Shown piece by piece: positions 22,755 to 34,991 of a DNA stretch of 64,000 nucleotides. How positions within the stretch are numbered: position 1 is the stretch's first letter; every line of letters begins with the position of its first letter. The notes below the pieces were generated by a model, which ran no database searches, had not been told where the DNA came from, and was given only the letters and a program-made list of their open reading frames with translations. The DNA comes from Cenococcum geophilum 1.58. Taxonomy: Eukaryota; Ascomycota; Dothideomycetes; Gloniales; Gloniaceae. The translations under genes were made by a program, and so were the position numbers. The DNA lies in contig KV748267.1 in the NCBI GenBank assembly GCA_001692895.1, positions 186,001-250,000 on the forward strand, written 5' to 3'.

Positions 22755-22933
22755 GGCTTAGGACTAGTTCTGGCCTTAAATTACAAAGACTTATAAAGCG
22801 TGTTATTCTGCGTAATGGACGCAAGAATCNATAATCTTAAAAAGGCTTAGGACCAGTTCTGGCCTTTAAATCCTTAGATTTGTGGAAGAGTTCTATTTAA
22901 GGTTTAGGACTAGTTCTGACCTTAAAAGATAGC
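22755..22933. repeat. Three copies of a 23-bp motif in the leader of element A
   Basis: ggcttaggactagttctggcctt occurs at 22755-22777, 22844-22866 (one change) and 22911-22933 (few changes), between the 5' LTR and Gag. The location suggests a leader or packaging-type repeat; function unknown. Confidence 0.75.
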
Positions 22934-23031
22934 TTCCTCTAATATAAGTAGCACTGGTATAGTGGCTCGTCTCTTCTTAGTGGAATACCTAGCTGTTTTG
23001 TGGTATAACAGTGAAGTTAACTACTAATTAG

Positions 23032-23228
23032 TGTTGGTTATATAAGGGGATATTACGTAGCTACGGTTTGTAGATAGTATAATAATTGTTTTGTTTTATC
23101 TTCTATGAGGGAGGGCGAGGAGCTTAAGGCTCCTCGCCACGCTAGTGCCGCGGCGACACGTGACGGCAACTTGCCACACGTGACGGCAATATGCCTCATA
23201 TGGTGACCACTTGCCTTTATTCCCAACA
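23032..23228 (-). repeat. 5' LTR of copia element A
   Basis: Partner of 17182-17378. Retains TGTTGG…CAACA termini. Contains two acacgtgacggcaa-type direct repeats in its GC-rich middle. Confidence 0.9.
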
Positions 23229-23233
23229 GTAAG

Positions 23234-23462
23234 GCTTAGTTCGTTTAATTATTATATTAAAGTTAATAGCACTTTCTTATACTACTATTAAAGAAACTTA
23301 TAATTTGTTATAGAATATTTTATTATCCTAAAGTGTCTTAGTATAGAATAAAAGTTTAGAGGCTTATTAAAAATTCTAGTAACTTTAAAAAGAGCGTAAG
23401 TTAGTTTAGTAGAGTTAGTAATTATAAGGTAATAATTAAATAAACTAGGCCTTATAAGTTAT
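23234..23462. other. AT-rich spacer between element A and element B'
   Basis: About 230 bp of AT-rich sequence with no recognisable gene or element end. It is presumably older host or transposon sequence into which A inserted, since the TSD GTAAG borders it. Confidence 0.5.
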
Positions 23463-23792
23463 TGTTACGAAGTAAGTATAAGTGACGATAATATATAGCA
23501 AAGTAGATATTATTAAGCTATGTATATAAACTGTGTAATAAGGTTAAGACGTTACATAAGGAAAGAAGGTAGGAAAATGGAAAGAAAGGGTATATATCGT
23601 TAACTTAGTTGCTTAGTTAATATATATACGGAGTAGAATAGGATTTAGGTTATGGTCCTAGCAAAACTTAGCGGAATATAGTAGAATATAATAGATTACT
23701 GTTAGATTGCTATAGGTCGCGGCAAATTATAGTCTTATAGTTAGTAGAAATAGGTAAGTGTATATAAGGTATTACGGGGGTGTCCTATAATA
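23463..23792 (-). repeat. 3' LTR of element B'
   Basis: Reverse-complement match to the 369-bp LTRs of element B (46135-46503, 52228-52596), here about 330 bp, so with some internal deletion. It is followed by the poly-C tract (reverse of the polypurine tract) at about 23796-23801. Confidence 0.8.
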
Positions 23793-24019
23793 GTACCCCC
23801 CTTTTAAACTTAAGCTTCTATATAATAGGGCTATAGTAGTTTTAGGTAAAGTTTATAAAAGTCTTCTATGGCTTATATAAGTCCTATAGAGTTAATAGGT
23901 TCCTATAAGGGCTTAGTAAAGCCTTTCTATTTTATAAGATATATATATTAGCGTTTCCGTTTATTATACTTAATGTTATTAATTCTTTTAATAAAGTACT
24001 TATTCTTACTATCGACTTT

Positions 24020-26395
24020 TATTTTTATTTTTATTTTTTATATCCGTTGTATTATACTACGTATAATACTGCGCATGCAGCCTCTAGGCTATAGCGCTAT
24101 AGTTCTATATACATAAATCCTTTCTAGGCAGCTTAATATATACTAGTAGCTATGTCCTAATAGTTTATAAACCCCTAAGGGTTTATAGCTCCTTAGTAAG
24201 ATACTAAGATACTACAACTACTAGGGAATGAGAAAACGGTAGGAAAAACCATAGGAAATCCTAATACCTATCCCTATCCTTTTACAATTTGCTTCTATCT
24301 CTTTGCTCTCTAATATTGTTTTATTAAAGGCCTAATAAGCTTCTAGGATCTTGTTTTATTCTTCTATAGAATCTTCTACCCTAGTATCCACTAGTTTAGC
24401 TGCTTTAAGAGTCTTGCAGTCTTTACTATTAGCAAAGTGTTTTCCCTTACAATTAATGCAAAGAGGGGTAGTGTGCTTGCAAGCTTTGCCCATTGTTAAA
24501 CAGGTAAAACAGTAGTGGTCTTTAGATAAATATGCAGCCGTATAAAATCTACAGGCCCTAGTAGAGCATCTATCTCCTATATGGCTAAATTTTTGGCAGC
24601 TACTATACTGCGTAGTAGGAGAGACTTCTAGGTATTTTACTACCTTAGTAGCTGTACCCGCAATTAGAATCTCTTTTTATTTAAGAATTTCTTATCTTTT
24701 CTCCTCATTCTTTATAGTAAAGACTATAGAGCCAAATCTGGTCTATAGATTGTGTCTTTTTCACTAGATAAGATCTATCTAGGTAGTCCTTATATCCCTA
24801 TAGGATTAAAGGTCTTAATTTCTTCTTTTAGAAGCTTAGAGCCTCCTTCTCCTAGGAACGGTAGGGTAGGAACCCTATAGGCTATAATTTGAACCTAAGG
24901 TTCTAGTTTTTGTTCTCTTTAATAAGTAAAGCAGTTATGCCATATTTCCTTATATTTGACTAGGAAATCTACATTATACTCTTCTATAGTTATAAGAAGG
25001 ATATTTTATTTTCCTTTAGTTTTACCTATAGACCCTAGAACTGGCTTTTTTATTTACAGCTTTGATGCAAATAGTTAATTAACTTTATTTCGTATAGAGA
25101 AGGTATCTAGGGGTTAGTCCTTTTAGTCTGTAATAAGGACTAGCTTCCTTTCTTATAGCTGCTTTTTCTTACTTCTAGTAGAAGTAGAAGGGGTAGAAGA
25201 TAGTATTAGTAAGGAGTGCAGGGAGGACAAGGAAGGAAGGTTCTCCTTTAGTCTCTCTATATAGGTTTCCTTAGTAGAAGCTACCTCCTTACGGAGAGCT
25301 CTTACTTCTTCAACTAATCCTTGTAGGATATCTTTTAGCTTTTCTTTTCCTTTTATAAAGGGATTTTCTCCTACTAGAATACTCCGTGTATAGTCCTCTA
25401 GCTATTTAACTTATTCTTTTTCTTATTCTTTTTCTTATTCTTTTTCTTCTTCTTCTAGCCCTTTATAAGCCTGTATTAGGCTTTTTAGGGCCTTTTATAG
25501 GTGTTGTTTAGGAGAAAGGGGAGGGAAAGATATACTAGGTATACCAGCTGTAAAAGTTATTAGTTTTATTATCTTTTTTACAGGTTTTTGGTTTTCTTTT
25601 TCAGTAGAAGACTAAGGATGTTCTCTTTTTTCTCCTATCCCAAATAGGCCAGGAGAAGGAGAAGGGGCAGAAAAAGTGAATGTAGTCGTAGACTTATTAT
25701 CACTTATTTCTATAGCAGGTTTTTTTTATACCTATTAGACTTTAGCATCTTATAGGGGGGTTTCCTAGTTTTTACAGTAGATAATAACCTCCTTAGGTCT
25801 TTTATCTCCTAGTTCCAGAGGTAAAAAACTAGGCAAAAAGCCTTGCTAGTTTTTACTATCCTTCTATACCCTTTCTCCTTACTAATCTTACTAGAAGATT
25901 TCTAGGGAGGTTAGGCTAAAAGGTAGTAGAAAAACTAGCTAAAAAAGACTAGTATAGTTATTTTCTTTTTCTATTAGAAGTAGAAAAAACTACTAAAAAA
26001 AGGACATGTTAGGCTTTTACTAGCAGAAAAGCTCTAAAGGCAATCCTCCTCTTACTAAAGAAAATCTAACTAAAGGAGATATAGAAAAGTACCTACCCCC
26101 CCTATTTTATTAGGCTTTTACTTTCTATAAAAGAAAAACCTAGGAAAAGTCTATATTTTAGTGTTTTGGTGTTCCTACCTTTACCTCGCTTACGAGCTAG
26201 GACCACCTCTTTAAAGAATTTTCCCTTTAGAAAAGGGGGTAAAAAGGTAAATAAATCCACCTCTAGCTCGCTAGGCAGTGGGAATTGGGTCTTAGAAGTT
26301 GGAAAATCGATTGTTTTTGGTAGTAAGATGGGTATGCGTAAGTTTTGAAGTGCGGCGCTACCTTTTGGTAAGGTTGTATATGTAGTAAAAGGTTC
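24020..26395 (-). mobile_element. LINE C1: ORF1-only non-LTR retrotransposon
   Basis: Flanked by a 13-bp duplication tactatcgacttt (24007-24019 and 26396-26408). The left end is an A-rich tail read on the opposite strand (tttta repeats). It shares its 5' end and ORF1 with the copy at 32356-34519 and its 3' end with 38704 onward. ORF1 encodes a nucleic-acid-binding protein with Cys/His knuckles (about 24600-24430 on the minus strand). There is no endonuclease, reverse transcriptase or RNase H region between ORF1 and the 3' end. Inserted into element B'. Confidence 0.85.
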
Positions 26396-26882
26396 TACTA
26401 TCGACTTTAACTAATAGGGGAGGGTTCTATATTTATTTAGGCAGGGCATTTAATACGGGGGTAATAGGGTAAAGGACTAACGTATAGGATACGGAATAGA
26501 TTTTAACCGTATTAGGGAGCTTTAATTAGTAGGAGTAAGAGAAAATAACCTTCTTAACTTAATAAGGGCCAGCGTTCTTCTAATTAAGTTTTTTAGTAGG
26601 TCGTTTTATATTTAGATTTCTTATATCTAGCTAGATAAAGTTACTAATTCAGTAAGCTAGTGCTAGGGTTTATTTTCTTATTTACTACAGCTTTATAGAC
26701 AGATTAAGCCTATATTATTTTATTAATAAGAAACTATTATAGTTCCTTTATCTTCTTTATAAATTTATTTGCTTTTATAACTTATAAGGCGTAATAAGTA
26801 GGGTAAGGAATATTACTAAAAGGTTCAAAACCAATTTATAAATACTAGCCGTAGTTAGCTAGAAATGGGGAGACCTTTATAG

Positions 26883-27107
26883 TGTTACGGCACTGGCAGA
26901 AAGCGGCAGCTATGGTAGACGTTATAATAGACGTAGGACTTACGTAACTCTTACGTGACTAGGGATCGTATATAACTCCTTGTGTTGCTACTTGTCCTTT
27001 CCTTTCCTTTTCTTTAGCTTTAGATTCTCGTTTATAGACAATCTAATTATATAGGCTTGCGCGACCCTTTTGCCGTGCTTATGTCTTAATTAACTAAGTC
27101 GCTAATA
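26883..27107 (+). repeat. 5' LTR of element D
   Basis: Pairs with 34767-34991 at equal length. About 15 differences by eye, all transitions, and this copy carries the A/T state at nearly all of them, as expected from RIP. The end CA has become TA. Confidence 0.9.
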
Positions 27108-27227
27108 TTATCTAAAGCTCAAACCACCCTTTCTTCCTAAGAAGGAACTTAAATATATCTATAGGACCACGAATAGGACAAGGACATAGAATAGGACCCT
27201 AAGGATATCACTAGGACTATAAGGACA

Positions 27228-27301
27228 GAACCTAAAGGAAAAGGATAGAACCCCAAGGAAAGAACCTAAAGGAAAAGGATAGAACCCCAAGGAAAGAACC
27301 T
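27228..27301 (+). repeat. 34-bp tandem duplication in element D leader
   Basis: gaacctaaaggaaaaggat… repeats with a 34-bp period (27228-27261, 27262-27295, partial third). The related element F has only one unit at the same place, so this is a D-specific expansion. Confidence 0.7.
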
Positions 27302-27366
27302 ATAAGACACGCACAGACTAAAACCCCTAAAGAAATTACCCGGAATTACCTAATACCCCTACTACT

Positions 27367-30300
27367 ATACTACGAAACACAGTAGTAGGTAAAGCAGCTA
27401 TAGGACCCGCAAACGCCTTAGACGAAGAAACAATTAATATTTTAACCCCCTAGGCGGAGCTTGCTGCAGCTAATGCCGAAATTAAACGGCTGCAAGAACT
27501 GCTCAAAACTAGAGACACCCCTACACCTAGCGTTAATTCATTAGACAGACTTGCTACGGTCCTTAAGGCCCTAGCCTAGCGTACAGCATCAGCATTGTTG
27601 CGGTCCGCGAAGGTTATAAACCCCCCGTTACTCACAAATAGGGCCGACCCTATATTTAATAATTGGAAGCTTTAATTACAGGACAAGCTCAAAGCTAATG
27701 CGGACTACTTCCCTACCACTTAAGCCAAAATGGCCTACGTCTTCGGCCGTACCGGCGGAGACACACAGACGCATCTACGTCCGCGATATGCCCAGGACTT
27801 AGCAAAACCCTTCCTCTCTAAGGAAGAAATGATTAACTACCTGTCTTCTATCTATAAGGACCCTTTTAGGGTATAGAACGCCTGCCTTGGCTATAAAAGT
27901 CTAAATATAAAAACAACGGAGACCTTTTCGGCCTTTTAGACCCGCTTCTTATACCTAGCCGGACAAGCCTAGATTCCCCAAGAAGACCTACTTCTAGACC
28001 TCTTTAACAAGCTTACCCTAGACCTATAGCGGGCCGTACTACTAGCTTTTACTACTACACAGACGCTAAAAGAACTTACGGACTACTGCTTAGCTATTAA
28101 CTAAGGCCTCCGTCAAATTAAGGCACGAGCTAACTAGATAAAGGCTAGGAATCCCTTAAATTAAGCTATAAATAATATAAGAATGGCCCGTAATACCCCA
28201 GTATAACCTATAACGCCTACCGCACCGGCCGCCAACCTAGCAACTAGCCGTATAGCTAGCCCTGCCGCGGGCTAAATGTTTACCCGGCCTACTTACAGCG
28301 ACCCCTATAGATAGGCCCTTAGTAATTAAGGAGCTTGCTTCTTATATGGCTAAAAAGACCACTTTATAAAAAACTGCCTAATAGCGGCAAAGGCAAACGA
28401 GGTTCTGTTAATCTAGGAGGATAGCATAAAGTCGGAAAAAGAGGAACCCTAGAGAAAGACTCCTCTCTAGGGTTAAAAGGGATTAATATGTTATATGTTA
28501 ATCTAGGTTAGCTAGTTAATAGAAAAAGCTACACTATCCCTTGTACTTTATTCCGCAATAGATATTAAGTTTTAACCTCTGCCTTAGCTAACTCTAGAGC
28601 AAATGCCTTTACCCTAATTAACACCTAGTATGCTATAAAGCTGGCTAACTTTCTTAATGCACCTATAGAAGACCTGCCTAAACCAATTCCCATTCGCGGG
28701 TATAACGGACGGGTAGGGTAACCTATTATAAGTATTTTACGAATATACCTCCGCGTTAATAGGCGAAGGTAGTATAATATCCCCTTTCTAATTATGGACC
28801 TTAGAAGCTATAATATAATCTTAAGGAGGAAATAGCTAGCCTATTTAGGCTTACAGCTTAATATATAAAGCAGACGGCTTATCTAGCCCAAAACCCTACC
28901 CCTAACCCCCTCTTTTATAAAAGAGATCAGCATTATAATAGAAAACCTTATACAACCCTAGATTAATACTACCTACCAGGCCGATGCTATACGTAGAGAC
29001 CAGGCCTTCGAGAAGGATATAAAGCTTAACCCGCAACGGATCCATATACTACGCCGCCCCCAAACTACCTATATCACGCCACCCGCACCACAGACTTAGG
29101 AAGTCGGCAGTAGCCTACCTAAGTCCCCAGTAGAGAACCTAGGCCCTACGCAGCTACAATAGAAGGCCAGGGATATTGAACAATATACTAAATTAATAGA
29201 CCGGAAGGATAACTTATGGAAAATAAAACATAAGCTAAAGAAGACCCTAAACCCTATGCCGCAAAATACAGCCTAATAAACACCTGTAAAGAAACCTATG
29301 GACCTCCCACCAGTTAATATCTGCTGTATTAGCGCTATAGGATTCTACCAGAACCTAGTTTAGCCAGATACCGTTGCCTTTATAACTAGCTTATATAAAA
29401 TCAATTAAATAATTAAAGAAAAAGAGACCCTAGCCTAAGAGGAGGATAAGCTTATAGATAAGGAGCTAGTAGAACGGAAACTACCCTATCGGTACTAAGA
29501 GTTCAAGGACATATTCTCCAAGGCAGCATCCAATATACTCCTACCCCACCGACCATACGACTATAAGATCGAGATTGAACTAGATAAGGAAAACGTCCTC
29601 AGCTATACCCCCCTTCGTAAACAATCTATTACCGAATTACAGGCCACTAAGTAGTATATTGTAGATAACCTAGTAAAGGGGTTTATTAAGCCTAGTTAGG
29701 CCCCATTTGCCTCCCCTATTCTCTTTACAAAAAAGCTAAACAGAGAACTTCGTTTCTGTATTGACTACCATAAACTTAACAATATAACCCGCAAAGACCG
29801 TTATCCGCTGCCCTTACTAGATAAGACGCTGGCCCAAATAAATAGAGCTAAGGTATTTATAAAGCTTAATATCCGCCAGGCCTTCTACTAAATTAGGATA
29901 GACCCTAGATCTATAAACCTTACTACATTTCGGACTTAATACGGATCGTATAAATATAAAGTACTCCCCTTTAGACTAATTAACGGACCTACTATATACC
30001 AACGATATATAAACGATGTACTCTTTAACTACCTTAATAACTTCTATACAGCCTACCTAGATAATATTATAATTTATTCCAAAAACAAGTTAAAATACAA
30101 GGAGCACATCTACAAGATCCTACAACGGCTCCATAAGGCTGGCCTCTAGGCCGATATTAAGAAGTTGGAGTTTAGTGTAAAGCAAACAAAGTACCTAGGG
30201 TTTATTATTAGTATGGATAGAATTAAGGCAGACCTGGAAAAGACGGCCGTAATTAATTAATGGGAACCACCACGGACTATAAAAGGGATATAGTTATTCC

Positions 30301-33300
30301 TAGGCTTCTATAACTTCTACTAACACTTTATTAAGAACTATAGCAGAATTACTCAGCCCCTTAGCCGCCTTATAATAAAGGACCAGCCCTTCTACTTCAA
30401 CACCGCATATAGGCAGGCTTTTAATAAACTTAAGAAACGGCTAGTCTCCGCTCCTTTACTCGCCCACTTTAACCCAGAACGGCCCTTAATGCTAGAAACG
30501 GATGCCTTAAATAGTGTTATTACTGGCGTTTATTCCCAGAAGCAGACGGACAGGGAATAGCACCCTATTGCTTACTACTTAAAGACTATAGTAAATGCTA
30601 AGCTAAACTACCCAATTCATAATAAAGAAATGTTAGCTATTATCTATAGCTTTCAGCACTAGCGAGCACAGCTAGAAGGGACCCCTAAACCTATCCAAGT
30701 GGTTTCAGATTATAAGGCCTTAGAATATTTCATAACAACAAAAGCCCTTACGGCCCAGCAGGCGCACTAGGCGGATATCCTATCTTAGTTTAACTTCCTA
30801 ATTATATATAGGCTAGGCGCCACTAACCGTGCGGACGCTTTTATAAAGCGCGAATAGGACCTAGATAACCAGATGGCCGCAAAGGTCTTATTACGGACTT
30901 AGACGCTACTATAACCAGAGCACCTTAACCCTCGGATACGGGAAGAACTAAATACTAAATCTTTAAGCGCCGAGATATATCCTATCGACCCTACGGAATT
31001 CAACCTTATTAATAAACTACTATAAGTAAACCATACGGACCCTTCTCTACAGGAGTACCGTAAAAAGGCAAAGGATGTTACTAGCCTATAGTTCTTTAAA
31101 AATAGACTACTTAAGCACCAGGAACGGCTAGTAGTAGCAGAAAAAAAGAACTTACAAACCCGGCTTATTACCGAAGCACATACCTAGGTCTTTACGGCCC
31201 ACCCTAGAAAAAATAAGACCCATAAGATTATTAGTAACCGTTACTACTGGCCCGGAATAGTTACGGATATTAACCGTTATATAAGAAACTATAATAACTG
31301 CCGTAGGTCTATAATTCCACAAGATAAGACCCTAGGACTATTAAAGCCACTCCTAATACCAGAGCGCCCCTAGCAGCATATCTTTATGGACTTTCACAAA
31401 CTACCAGTAGACCGTAACGGGTACGATATAGTTATAATCTTAGTTAACCATTTTAGCAAATGCCCTTTCTTAATCCCCTATCACAAGAATATTAATGCTA
31501 AAGAGGCGGCCTAACTATATATCTATTACATCTACCAAATTTACAGACCACTAGATACTATTATATCAGACCACAAACCGTAGTTTATATTGGCTTTCTA
31601 GAACAAGTTTACCTAGATCCTAAGAATTAGGCTAAAGCTTTCTACGGTATACTACCCCCAGATAGATAGTTAGACGGAGATTATAAATTAATACTTAGAC
31701 TAGAGACTCCGGCCCTTCATTAACTACTTCTAAGATAACTAGGGCGAACTACTACCTCTAATAGACTACGCCCAGGCGACCCTACCCCACAACTTTACGG
31801 GATTTGCACCTATCTAACTAGAAATAGGGTATCTACCCCAAATAAGCTTTAACTGGGATAGGCCAGAAGGACCACAGACCATACGCAAGAAACTATCTTA
31901 TAAGGAAGCCTAGCAGTACGCCAAGCGCTTAGAGGAAGCCTAGACGATAGCCCATATAAACCTAGAAAAGGCCTAGAAATTAATAAAATAGCAGGCAAAC
32001 AAGTATAGGCGCGAGCCCAACTTTACCGTAGGTGATATAGTTTGGGTTATAACAAAGAACTAGAAGACGGAACGGCCCAGCCATAAGCTTAATTATTAGA
32101 TAGTAGGACCGTATAAGGTCCTTAAGAAAATAGGCAACTTATACAAAGTAGAGCTCCCAAATTTAATTAAGGTTTACCCTATCTTCTCGCCGGATAAGCT
32201 ACGGAAGGCTGCGAACGACCTATTACCTAGATAAAAGAACAAACCCCCCCTGCCGATTTAAGTCAGTGGCAATAATAAATAGGAAATTAAAGAAATACTA
32301 GCCTATAAGCTAGTAAGGAAAACGCTAAAGTACCGCGTTAGTTAGAAAGGCTATAAACCTTTCACCACACATGCAACCTTACCAAAAGGTAGCGCCACAC
32401 TTCAAAACTTACGCATACCCATCTTACCATCAAAAACAATCGATTTTCCAACTTTTAAGACCCAATTCTTACTGCCTAGCGAGCTAGAGGTGGATTTATT
32501 TGTCGTTTTACCCCTTTCCCCCAACAGAAAATTCTTTCTTAGGGGTGGTCCTAGCTTATAAGCGAGGCACGGACAGGAACACCAAACCAAATACCAAAAA
32601 CCACGGAATATAGAGGCTAGATTTTCTACTACCTTTTAGGCCTAATCTCCCCAGAAATCTTCTAGTAGGATTAATAAGGAGAAAGGGTATAAGGGTAGTA
32701 AAAACTAGGAAACCCCCCTATAAGATACAAAATGCCAAGGCCCTAATAGGTCTAAAAAAAAACCTCCTATAGAAATAAGTGATGAGGATTCTACATCTAC
32801 TTTTTCTCCCCCTCCTCCTTCCCTAGCCCGTTTAGGACAGGAGAAAAAAGAGGACATCCTCAGTCTCTCTCCTGAAAAAGAAAACCAAAAACCTGCAAAA
32901 AAGACAATAAAAACCAACAACTACTACGGATAGTACGGCTAATATGCCTTCCTATTCCCCTTCCTATTCCCTTCTCCAGAACAACATCTAAGCTTCGCCC
33001 TAGAAAGCCTAACCTTAGGCCTGTAAAGGGCTGGAAGAAGAAGAAGAAGAAAGAGAAGAAATAAAGAACAAGTTAAACAGCTAGTGTACTATACACGAAA
33101 GTATTCCTATTAGGAGAAAACCCCTTTACACAAGAAGAAGAAGAAGAAGAAAGAAAAAGAAAAAGAAAAGAAAAGGCAAATGAGGTCCTAAAAGGACTAG
33201 TAGAAGAAGTAAGAGCTCTCCGTAAGGAGGTAGCCTCTACTAAAGAAACCTACGCAGAGAGACTGAAGAAGGACCTCCCTACTTCGTCCTCTCTACCCTC

Positions 33301-34700
33301 CCCACCACTACCATCTCCTACCCCTTCTCCTTCTAGTAGGAGTACTACTTCTACTAGAAGTAAGAAAAAGCAGCTATAAGAAAGGAAGCTAGTCCTAATT
33401 ACAGACGAAAAGGACTAACCTCTAGATACCTTCTCTATACGAAACAAAGTNAATCAACTATTCGTATCAAAACTGCAGGTGGAAAAGCCAGTGCTAGCGT
33501 CTATAGCTAGAACTAAAGGGAAACAAAATATTCTCCTTACAACTACAGAAGAGTATAATGCAGATTTCCTAGTTAAGTATAAGGATATTTGGCATAACTG
33601 CTTTACCTTTTAAAGAGAACAAAAACTAGAACCCTGGGTTCAAATTATAGCCCATGGGGTTCCCACCCTACCTTTTCTAGGAGAGGGAGGCTCTAAGCTT
33701 CTAAAAGAAGAAATTGAGACCTTTAATCCTATAAGGATATAAGGACTACCTAGATGGATCTTATCTAGTAAAAAAAGACACAATCCACAGACCAGATTTG
33801 GCTCTATAGTTTTTACTATAGAGAACGAAGAAAAAAGACAAGAAATCCTNAAGCAAAAAGAGATATTAATTGCAGGTACAGCTACTAAGGTAGTAAAATA
33901 CCTCGAAGTCTCTCCTACTACGCAGTGTATAAGCTGCCAAAAATTTGGCCATATAGGAGACAGGTGCTCTACTAGAGCCTGCAGATACTGTGCAGCTGCA
34001 CATTTATCTAAAGACCATTCCTGTTCTACCTGTATAATAACAGGCAAGCCTTACTAGCATACCACCCCTCTTTGCATTAATTGTAAAGAAAAACACTTTG
34101 CTAATAGTAAAGACTGCAAGACTCTTAAAGCAGCTAAACTAGTACGTGAAGAAGATTTTATGGAAGAATAAAACAGATAGGATTCTAGAAGGAGGCAACT
34201 CCTATTAGGCTCTTAAAAAGATATTAGAGAGCAAAAGGACAGAATAAATTGCAAAAGGACAGGGACAGGTGTTAGGATTTCATAGTTTTTCCTACTGTTT
34301 TCTTATTCCCTAGTAGTTGTAGGAACTTAGGGTTTACTAAGGAACTATAAACTCCTAGTTTAGGAGTTTATAAACTACTAGGACATAGCTACTAGTACAT
34401 GTTAAGCTGCCTAGAAAGGATTCATGTATATAGAACTATAGCGCCATAGCCTAGAGGCTGCATGCGCAGTATTGTACGTAGTATAATACAATCGGATATA
34501 AAAAAAAAAAAAAAAAAAAGAAAGGCTATAACCTAGATCCTACCTAGTACCCTACATGGAACTTTATTAGCAGTCCCTATAAGCTTTAAGAATTCTATAG
34601 CCGTTACCCTAATAAACCGGGACCGCCAAAGTACCTAAACAAATGGATGGAATGCTAGTATAATAAAGATAATAAGCTACCGGAAGAGCATAAAGATAAG
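27367..34700 (+). pseudogene. Degraded gag-pol of element D with C-terminal chromodomain
   Basis: Gag from about 27367 (start ATG now ATA). Knuckle remnant CFLYG(stop)KDHFIKNC at about 28340. Reverse transcriptase about 29750-30300 (CIDYHKLNNITRKDRYPLP, and YLDN where YLDD is expected). RNase H about 30480-30900 (ETDALNSVITGVYSQKQTD). Integrase about 31150-31950 (NRYYWPGIVTDINRYIRN). The chromodomain is split by LINE C2 (EILAYKLVRKTLKYRVS before, LDPT-like WYP region after 34520). Many TAG codons replace TGG and CAG. Confidence 0.85.
32356..34519 (+). mobile_element. LINE C2: ORF1-only non-LTR retrotransposon with poly(A)
   Basis: Bordered by an 11-bp TSD gaaaggctata (32345-32355, 34520-34530) and ending in about 22 A's (34498-34519), the hallmarks of target-primed reverse transcription. 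ORF1 on the plus strand carries three knuckle-like motifs near 33930-34110 (CISCQKFGHIGDRC, CRYCAAAHLSKDHSC, CINCKEKHFANSKDC), as in Tad1-type ORF1 proteins. After ORF1 the sequence goes directly into the 3' region shared with the LINE at 38704-39780, with no ORF2. It interrupts the chromodomain of element D. Confidence 0.9.
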
Positions 34701-34766
34701 AACGCCTCACGGGCATAATACGGACATACAAAGCCTAAGGGCAGGCTTTTGCGGAGGGGGGGGTAA

Positions 34767-34991
34767 TGTTACGGCACTGGCAGAAAGCGGCAGCTATGGT
34801 AGACGTTATGGTAGACGCAGGACTCACGTGACTCTCACGTGACTAGGGATCGTATATAACTCCTCGCGTTGCTACTTATCCTTTCCTTTCCTTTTCTTTA
34901 GCTTTAGATTCTCGTTTATAGACAATCCAATCGTACAGGCTTGCGCGACCCTTTTGCCGTGCTTATGTCTTAATTGACTAAGTCGCTAACA
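34767..34991 (+). repeat. 3' LTR of element D
   Basis: TGTTAC…CTAACA termini. It keeps CpA-rich sites (e.g. actcacgtgactctcacg) that are mutated in the 5' copy, so it is the less RIPed of the pair. Confidence 0.9.

Larger units (their letters stand above)
17182..23228 (-). mobile_element. Complete Ty1/copia LTR retrotransposon A, RIPed
   Basis: 197-bp LTRs at 17182-17378 and 23032-23228 share long identical blocks (e.g. gagggcgaggagcttaaggc), start TG/TA and end CA/TA, and are flanked by the 5-bp duplication GTAAG (17177-17181 and 23229-23233). The interior reads on the minus strand, so the right LTR is the 5' one. Gag starts near 22658 (MATPTLNN). A zinc-knuckle remnant (KKCYVYKKPNY) lies near 21350, and an RNase H region near 18112-17900 (IAITIGTTLKIIIDRLKLS, then VKLSTTKEKRLIINIMALR). 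A purine-rich tract (aaaaagaagag) precedes the left LTR on the minus strand. Coding frames are full of stops. Confidence 0.9.
26883..34991 (+). mobile_element. Chromovirus-type Ty3/gypsy element D, RIPed
   Basis: 225-bp LTRs at 26883-27107 and 34767-34991 with the 5-bp TSD TATAG (26878-26882, 34992-34996). The polypurine run gcggaggggggggtaa ends at 34766. Internal order is gag, protease, reverse transcriptase, RNase H, integrase and chromodomain, with frame broken by RIP-type stops. It is inserted into element B', and LINE C2 is inserted within it (32356-34519). Confidence 0.92.

Noticed and set aside
26166..26348. 60-codon frame at the 5' end of LINE C1 and its counterpart at 32402-32590
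   Set aside because: Both are antisense to LINE ORF1 and conserved only because the two LINE copies are related.
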